A DNA stretch of 64,000 bases from Hydractinia symbiolongicarpus (lineage: Eukaryota > Cnidaria > Hydrozoa > Anthoathecata > Hydractiniidae): the NCBI RefSeq assembly GCF_029227915.1, contig NC_079876.1, forward strand, positions 12,030,001 to 12,094,000, given 5' to 3'. The notes below the pieces were generated by a model that had not been told where the DNA came from, did no database searches, and was given only the letters and a program-made list of their open reading frames with translations. The position numbers and the translations under genes are program-made. Below are positions 35,023 to 64,000 of the stretch, in pieces. The stretch's first letter is position 1. Each line of letters opens with the position of its first letter.

Positions 35023-36684
35023 ATGGAAGTAATAAATAAGGATACAGATTTAGATATAATTTTAAGCTCTACAGATCTTGGGCCTAGCTTTTCTCAAAGC
35101 TCTTGTGTGGTACCAAGACCTGTTTTTAAAGAATTAACAAATGCCGAGAGGGACGAAGAAGTGGAGGAAAGAACACACGAAGATATAAGTCAATGGTCAA
35201 CTGATCTTGCAGCTATGCCTTCGATCACCCAGGAGAAAATTCACCAATATTTAGTTCTTGGAAATAGCTGTGATAGCAAGCCGAAGGGTGCTACAAAGCA
35301 TAAAATTCTTGGATACCAACTATTCAAGGAGAGCTACGTGAAGAAAGTGAGAGTTAAAAGTAATGTTATGGCTGAAAAATTAACTTTTCTTGTGAAATGT
35401 TTTGTAGCTGCTTCCATGAAAAGAGAAAAATATTCTGTTTATGTCCACCTGTGTCAAAGAAGTGGTGATATTTTGTATGCGAAATGTTTATGTAAAGCTG
35501 GAGCAGGAGGATGCTGTAAGCATGTCGCAGCAGTTCTATTTCAATTGGTTGAATACAAACAGTTGGACTTAAAAATTGTCCCTGATGACAAGACATGCAC
35601 AGATTTGTTACAAAAATGGCATGTACCTGGAGAAAGTGCAAATTCTGCACCAATAAAATTTTCTGCAATGGCATTCGAGAAAGCAGACCTTACGAAAGAC
35701 ACAAATGAAAGTCGCAAAAGACCGTTGGTCACAGGAAATAGAAAATTTTGTTCTACACCACTGTTTGCACATGAGCCCTCAACCGAAAAAGTCAAAAAAT
35801 TAGCGACAGACTTATTTGAAATAGGGCAAGGAACTTCAATGGCATATTTATTACAAGGAAATGACTATAAACCATCATCATTTTATGACACATCTATAAA
35901 AGAATTTAATTTTGAACAGACAAACAGTGAAACAGTTGAATTACGTCCGACAGTTAATTTATTTTTGCAGGCTCTTGACTTTGAACCAGAAATAGCAGAG
36001 TTATCAGATGAGCAAAAGTCATTTGTAAACAATTTCATTCATGTCAATGCCGAACAAGTTCGAGACATAGAAAAATCCACATGTACTCAGTATAAATGTG
36101 ATATGTGGTACACAGAAAGAAAGAAACGCATAACATCATCCAATTTTGGATCTATTATAAATAGAAGAAAAAATATACATCCAAAAAGCATATTACAAAA
36201 ATGTCTAAATAAAAATAAAAACTTTACATCAGAGGCCTGCAAATGGGGCTTAGAAAATGAAGTTAATGCTCTAAACTGGTATCAAACCGAGAAAAATATT
36301 GAAGTCGAAAAATGTGGTTTCGTTATTAATCCAAAATGGCCGTGGTTAGGTGCAAGTCCTGATGGCGCAACAACTTTGAATGGGAATGCTCGATTGATTG
36401 AGGTGAAGTGCCCATATTCAAAAAAGGATTGCTCTATTTCTGACGCATGCAAAGATAAAAATTTTTTTTTACAAATATCGAATGGCAAGCCAAAACTCAA
36501 AGAAAGACATAATTATTTTCACCAATGTCAAGGTGTGATGGCAGTAACACAAGTCAATGAAAGAAACCATACAAATCAGAGACAAATGTCACTGATCCAT
36601 CAGGAGCTATTCCGACTAATCCTTTTGCTGTATTATGGTGTTTGTAATTTGAAAAGGTACTGGACTGTGTGCGATATGACGTAG
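35023..36684 (+). CDS. SWIM zinc finger plus YqaJ-like nuclease, transposon-borne, C-terminally truncated
   Basis: The first in-frame ATG is 35023 (553 aa). A SWIM finger CxC...CxH (CLCKAGAGGCCKH) lies at about residues 155-167. A YqaJ-type PD-(D/E)xK nuclease follows: RITSSNFGSII, GASPDGATT (Asp about 447), LIEVKCPYS (Glu about 460, Lys about 462), and YFHQCQGVMAVT (Gln about 501). YqaJ nucleases usually continue well past the Gln motif. Here the sequence turns into unrelated residues after MAVTQ, where the plus strand is simply antisense to the transposase. The catalytic core is present but the end is lost. It is known as an accessory protein of such transposons; its role in transposition is uncertain. 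Confidence 0.8.
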   Translation: MEVINKDTDLDIILSSTDLGPSFSQSSCVVPRPVFKELTNAERDEEVEERTHEDISQWSTDLAAMPSITQEKIHQYLVLGNSCDSKPKGATKHKILGYQLFKESYVKKVRVKSNVMAEKLTFLVKCFVAASMKREKYSVYVHLCQRSGDILYAKCLCKAGAGGCCKHVAAVLFQLVEYKQLDLKIVPDDKTCTDLLQKWHVPGESANSAPIKFSAMAFEKADLTKDTNESRKRPLVTGNRKFCSTPLFAHEPSTEKVKKLATDLFEIGQGTSMAYLLQGNDYKPSSFYDTSIKEFNFEQTNSETVELRPTVNLFLQALDFEPEIAELSDEQKSFVNNFIHVNAEQVRDIEKSTCTQYKCDMWYTERKKRITSSNFGSIINRRKNIHPKSILQKCLNKNKNFTSEACKWGLENEVNALNWYQTEKNIEVEKCGFVINPKWPWLGASPDGATTLNGNARLIEVKCPYSKKDCSISDACKDKNFFLQISNGKPKLKERHNYFHQCQGVMAVTQVNERNHTNQRQMSLIHQELFRLILLLYYGVCNLKRYWTVCDMT

Positions 36685-37768
36685 GCATTTCCACAAATAC
36701 TTCTGTACAATCTAATATGAGACGGGTATTTGGGTAACTTTTTTGAAAACATTTCGGCATTCTATTTTGTACTGTTTCTTTTGAAGCCCATATTGGAAGC
36801 ATACGGAATTGTGAATGTAAAAAATCTGTCCATGTAATCAATATTCTGCTTATGTGACTTGTCGACATATTAAATCGAACAGCCATATCTTCTAACAAAA
36901 GTCCACATCGAATTCGAACCAGTATCATAAAGAATTCTTCTTCTGCGCTCAATGATCGTGATCGGCCTCGTTTTGTAGAGTTTATATTTTTTGTATTTTC
37001 AGTGTTAGTATTTGAACCCCAATATATTAGTTTATTTGCAGCTGGTTGTAAATATTCTAAAACTGCTTTGAATAATTTATAAGATTCGAATCCGGTATAA
37101 AACTTAAAGTGTGCTTCATTGTGTTTAAACCGGTCAATTGAAAATGCTATGTCACTTATAGTGGCTTGTTGTTTTTCAATAGTTTGATCAAGTTCCTTTT
37201 CATGAATTCTCATACAACTAATTTCGGCTCTCAATTTTTCCAACTCTTGTTTTAACTCTTCCTCCACAGATAATTCTGCAGCAATGTCATTTGTCGTAGC
37301 CCTCACAGGAGAAAATAGTTGCAATTTACAGTTTGTACTGTTGAGAGTTTTTCTTGGTTTGCTAGCTGTTGGTTTGATAGTTTTTGGGACTATTGTGGGA
37401 ACATTGTTCATATATGTCTTCTTTCCACCAGTGAAATGAACAGAGCAAACTCTATGCGATGTAGAAGGTACAAAATCCTTTCTACTGATCATAAAAAGCC
37501 ATTTCTTTCGAAGCTCTGAGTCTTTAGGAATGACATAAAAAGATAAGTCTGGATTCTTCTTTGAGTTGTTTTGACAGAGAGGTACACAGCAAGTTATCCC
37601 TCCTCCTTTACTTTTAGCTTGCAATAAAAAGCTTGAACTTGATGAAAAGTTTGAGCCAATGCTTGCAGGAGAGCCCAAGTTTTGAAAAAAACTGTTGTCT
37701 TGATTAGAATTTTGTATATCGCTTTGGTTTTGAGTAGAATTAAGGATGAAGTGTACTTGTTCGGCCAT
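36554..37768 (-). CDS. THAP-domain DDE transposase, C-terminally truncated
   Basis: The frame opens at 37819, inside the right inverted repeat, but the ATG at 37768 (MAEQVHF) is a likelier start (404 aa). A THAP C2CH finger comes first (CCVPLC, KKWLF, RVCSVHF, NNVPTIVP), then a coiled-coil-like Glu/Lys stretch. A helix-turn-helix follows (LSAEEEFFMILVRIRCGLLL, MSTSHISRI), then the start of a DDE_4-type catalytic domain with LILDCTEVF and FVSDLYG holding the first two catalytic Asp. The protein ends three codons after SDLYG, so the rest of the catalytic domain is missing. It is probably inactive as a transposase but could still bind the element ends. Confidence 0.8.
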   Translation of the reverse strand: MAEQVHFILNSTQNQSDIQNSNQDNSFFQNLGSPASIGSNFSSSSSFLLQAKSKGGGITCCVPLCQNNSKKNPDLSFYVIPKDSELRKKWLFMISRKDFVPSTSHRVCSVHFTGGKKTYMNNVPTIVPKTIKPTASKPRKTLNSTNCKLQLFSPVRATTNDIAAELSVEEELKQELEKLRAEISCMRIHEKELDQTIEKQQATISDIAFSIDRFKHNEAHFKFYTGFESYKLFKAVLEYLQPAANKLIYWGSNTNTENTKNINSTKRGRSRSLSAEEEFFMILVRIRCGLLLEDMAVRFNMSTSHISRILITWTDFLHSQFRMLPIWASKETVQNRMPKCFQKSYPNTRLILDCTEVFVEMPTSYRTQSSTFSNYKHHNTAKGLVGIAPDGSVTFVSDLYGFFH

Positions 37769-37804
37769 TTTTGTTACTACGAATGGTTTGTTTACGTTTT
37801 CGCG

Positions 37805-37859
37805 GAATACAACTACCATAATGCATTGCGAATTAGCCGTATAGAGGGAACGGGGAATT
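37805..37859 (-). repeat. Right 55-bp terminal inverted repeat
   Basis: An exact reverse complement of 34759-34813. Confidence 0.9.
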
Positions 37860-38858
37860 GAAAACTTTTTAAAAGTGAAAGTTTTTTTAATGTTATTTTA
37901 GGTGAAATAAGATATGTTTGGCGAGCAAATCAAAATCGTTGTTTTCCATGACAACCAATAAAATGGTCGGTCTAAAGTAAGAATGGCTAACGTTGGCTGT
38001 ATCGAAAAAAACACGATTTTATTATATATATTTATATATATTTATTTTCCATAAAAGTTATATGTACAAGCCTTATATTGAAAGGCAAGTTAAAATGTAG
38101 AGGAAGGCTAAGCGAGCAACTAGAAGACTGAATAAGCGAGCAACTTAAAGACTGAATAATAGAAAGCTTTCGTTTCAATTTCATGATCTTCAAAAGAAAA
38201 TGAAACAAAATCTTTGAGGATAAATACTTTGTCAAAAATGTTCGCGATTATTTTGCGATTTTTTTTTTTTGCTAAAAAAATTGTGAACTTAAATGTCCCA
38301 AAATATTAGGGTTTTTTTTGTAAGACAAAAAATTTAATTCTGCAGAATTCCAGAACTTTTAACAAAAATATCCACTCTCATAGTCTTTTAAATGTCTGTT
38401 TTACTGTTTCGTTAAAATCTGCACTAGATTTTACAAAAGGGTGTAACCACCATGCAACGCTATAACATAATGTATATGTATAAAATACAATGAAATAAAT
38501 AAATGAAGTGATTCATATATAAACAACAAAACCAATAAAAGTCATTGGCTAAAACAACACCAGAGTTTTTAAACTCAATGTATATAAATCTCACTGTCTA
38601 AAAATTATTTGGAAAAATTAAAAGTAATATCATTTATAAAATAATTAAATTTCGCCAATATTCCGGTTTAACGGTATAACTGGTTTTTTCATCAAGAGGG
38701 TTAAGCGAGTCGTAATCCAAGTATCTGGTTAAACGAGTTATAAAGCAAACAGGGGAAATAATGGAATAAGTATTGAGTGTAATAGTCAACTTTGTTTTGA
38801 TGTGTTGAGTTGGAAAGTAGACACCGTTACTAAGTTATGATATTCGTTCCATACTTTT
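37860..38858 (-). other. Probable 3' UTR and flank of the MNK-type kinase
   Basis: No ORF. On the minus strand a polyadenylation-type AATAAA lies near 38018-38023, about 840 nt beyond the stop. Whether it is used is unknown. Confidence 0.35.
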
Positions 38859-62283
<23,425 letters not shown>

Positions 62284-62312
<29 letters not shown>

Positions 62313-62443
62313 CTAAAAGAAAAGCATAATTCTTGACAAAAAATGCAATGAAGAGCATTTAACAGATTGAAGAGGTTGGCTAACAAGAAGATCTAAAAGA
62401 AAAGCATAATTCTTGACAAAAAATGCAATGAAGAGCATTTAAC
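62284..62443 (-). repeat. 80-bp exact tandem duplication across an MNK acceptor
   Basis: 62284-62363 and 62364-62443 are identical by eye. Each copy contains TTCTTTTAG/ATCTTCTTG, so the exon has two identical 3' splice sites 80 bp apart. Confidence 0.9.
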
Positions 62444-64000
62444 CTATGGTAATGTATTTATTTTTAAAACGCCACCAGCCCACCCAACCCCCACCCCCTA
62501 TCATTAGGAGCCCACCCTTTTTATTTTAACAGTAACTTTCCTATTACTTCGAGGTCAAGCTATTATCATCATCCCGTAAGGAATATTTAATGCAAACACC
62601 CTAATAATTTGAACTCATAATTATCCAATGTTGCCAATTTTAAAAATTGCCACAAGTTTAGTTTACTGATTTTCTTGAATCTTTTCACAATTTTCAACTA
62701 CAAATGTGATGTGCTAAACTGAAAAGCCAATCTTAATTTAATACTAATTTTTTAGTTCTATTGATGCAATTATACACTGTTTTTTTTACATAAAAATGAG
62801 TGTTTTTAGGAGTCCTTTTAGAAACCATCCTATAATTCTAAATTTCATGACATAACGTACGAACATTAGCTTACTTGTCTGCATAGGTTCTAAGTTACAC
62901 ACACTCTACCACAAAGATCTTTTAGTACTGGTTATATTGGTGAATTGTATACTCACAAAATTTTGACATTGTTTTCATTAATACTAAATGAACAAAATAA
63001 TTTTCTTGAGGAATTAAAGCTATCAATTATTAAAGCACTCAAAAAAAAACACGAAGACAGTTGACATGAATGTTAACTGATGTTAACAAAAATTCTTTAT
63101 TTATGTCTGAATTTAAGTAAAGATATGCACTTTATACTTAATTGAACTGTTGTTTTTGTCCAGAAGCGTGTGAATGCAAAATAAAGTATGCTGATGTGAA
63201 GCAGGATTAGTATTTCACATCAGTTTTTGCCGATATGTGAAATAAACTGAATTAGAAAAGCTGATTGGTAATTCTAAAATATGAACATGTCTTTTTTAAT
63301 GTCAAAATAAACACACATATAGAGGACAGCTGTTCATGTCGATTTGTTATTCTTAAATTTAGTAGAAATAAACCAAATCACCTTTTCACAAAACTTGTCT
63401 AAACATTCCACTGATTTGACTTACGTACTCAAAAAAATAAACTAGAAAATGCATGATAGTCATAGAAAAGTTACTTGTTTATTATTTGATATTTGCAATT
63501 TAAAAATATATACAATGATATAATGGAAAAAGTCTCAGCATGCTAATGTCAGAAGAGGGGAAAAATATCAGACTAAATATTTATGGAAGGAAATTTTCGT
63601 AAATTCACAGAATTTGCAAGTTATTGATATAATTTGTGAAAATTTATCCTCACAAAAATTATACAGTTCTGGCTTCGTCACACCTCACATTGTGTTTGTG
63701 TATCATGTGCAACATGCACGATCCAGGATCCCATCATGATTTTTGTGATGGTAAAAGCCATTCACAAAAGTTATTTGACTTGATTGCAAAAGTTTCTTCC
63801 TTTAAAAAGTAATCAAATTAGAAAGATCTACAATTATGGCATAAAAAACTTTTTTATTCGAATGTTGATGATTGAGGAAAATAAACAGCAACTCCTCTGT
63901 AAGTGGTCAAGTGTAAGTCACATTTTTCTTTTCATACATTTTTTTCCACAAAACGAAACATTAAAACTCACTTAAACAATTAGAATATTTATTTCGATGA
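62444..64000 (-). other. MNK 5' intron or upstream region
   Basis: No further MNK exon could be recognised, and no other gene. The start codon exon may be beyond the window. Confidence 0.4.

Larger units (their letters stand above)
34759..37859. mobile_element. ISL2EU-like DNA transposon, 3.1 kb, internally deleted
   Basis: Perfect 55-bp terminal inverted repeats lie at 34759-34813 and 37805-37859 (outer end AATTCCCCGTTCCCTC). They enclose two convergent genes: SWIM/YqaJ on + and THAP/DDE on -. A YqaJ-type nuclease beside a THAP-bearing DDE transposase is, as I recall, typical of ISL2EU elements in invertebrates. Identical repeats suggest recent movement, but both ORFs lose their C-terminal parts at about 36557-36571, which fits one internal deletion. 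The exact terminus and target duplication cannot be set. Confidence 0.8.

Overview
The window looks like nuclear DNA of an early-branching animal, most likely a cnidarian (hydrozoan-like), although species cannot be fixed from sequence alone. It is AT-rich, has long GT-AG introns, carries metazoan-only kinases (a discoidin-domain-receptor-type tyrosine kinase and an MNK-type MAPK-interacting kinase), has an opine dehydrogenase, and is crowded with degraded transposons (Penelope-like, LINE, PIF/Harbinger, ISL2EU-like, Helitron and Helentron-like elements, SINEs, MITEs).

Layout. 0.3-2.9 kb: a gene with a single-exon coding region fusing a 2-oxoglutarate/Fe(II) oxygenase to an animal-type phosphomevalonate kinase, with three tandem E2F-like sites upstream. 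3.3-13.7 kb: mobile DNA, including Helentron-like elements with a ~130-bp tandem core, a PIF/Harbinger remnant, a head-to-tail array of five mini-Helitrons, and a 530-bp exact direct duplication flanking 1.67 kb. 14.2-16.3 kb: opine dehydrogenase, also intronless in its coding part. 16.5-21.3 kb: Penelope-like and LINE remnants. 22.65-28.9 kb: a six-exon receptor tyrosine kinase of the DDR family on + (701 codons by my splice model), whose ectodomain appears to hold only the discoidin-like domain. 34.76-37.86 kb: an ISL2EU-like transposon with perfect 55-bp inverted repeats and two convergent ORFs, both cut short at the same point. 38.86-62.3 kb: an MNK-family kinase on - in at least 12 exons (about 493 codons seen; the 5' end is not identified). 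Its 13.15-kb intron holds a probable small single-exon gene (50 aa, CCAAT and TATA boxes) on the opposite strand.

Most unusual points: (1) a 20-unit, ~66-bp minisatellite in MNK that grew out of an exon's 5' splice site, so every unit carries a donor-like sequence and the first two later donors would add 22 or 44 in-frame codons to the activation segment; (2) an 80-bp exact tandem copy of an MNK 3' splice site; (3) the oxygenase-phosphomevalonate kinase fusion; (4) the mini-Helitron concatemer with direct CTAG/TC joints; (5) a DDR-type receptor apparently without its collagen-binding discoidin domain. All exon models come from reading splice sites and codon phase by eye; none has transcript support here.
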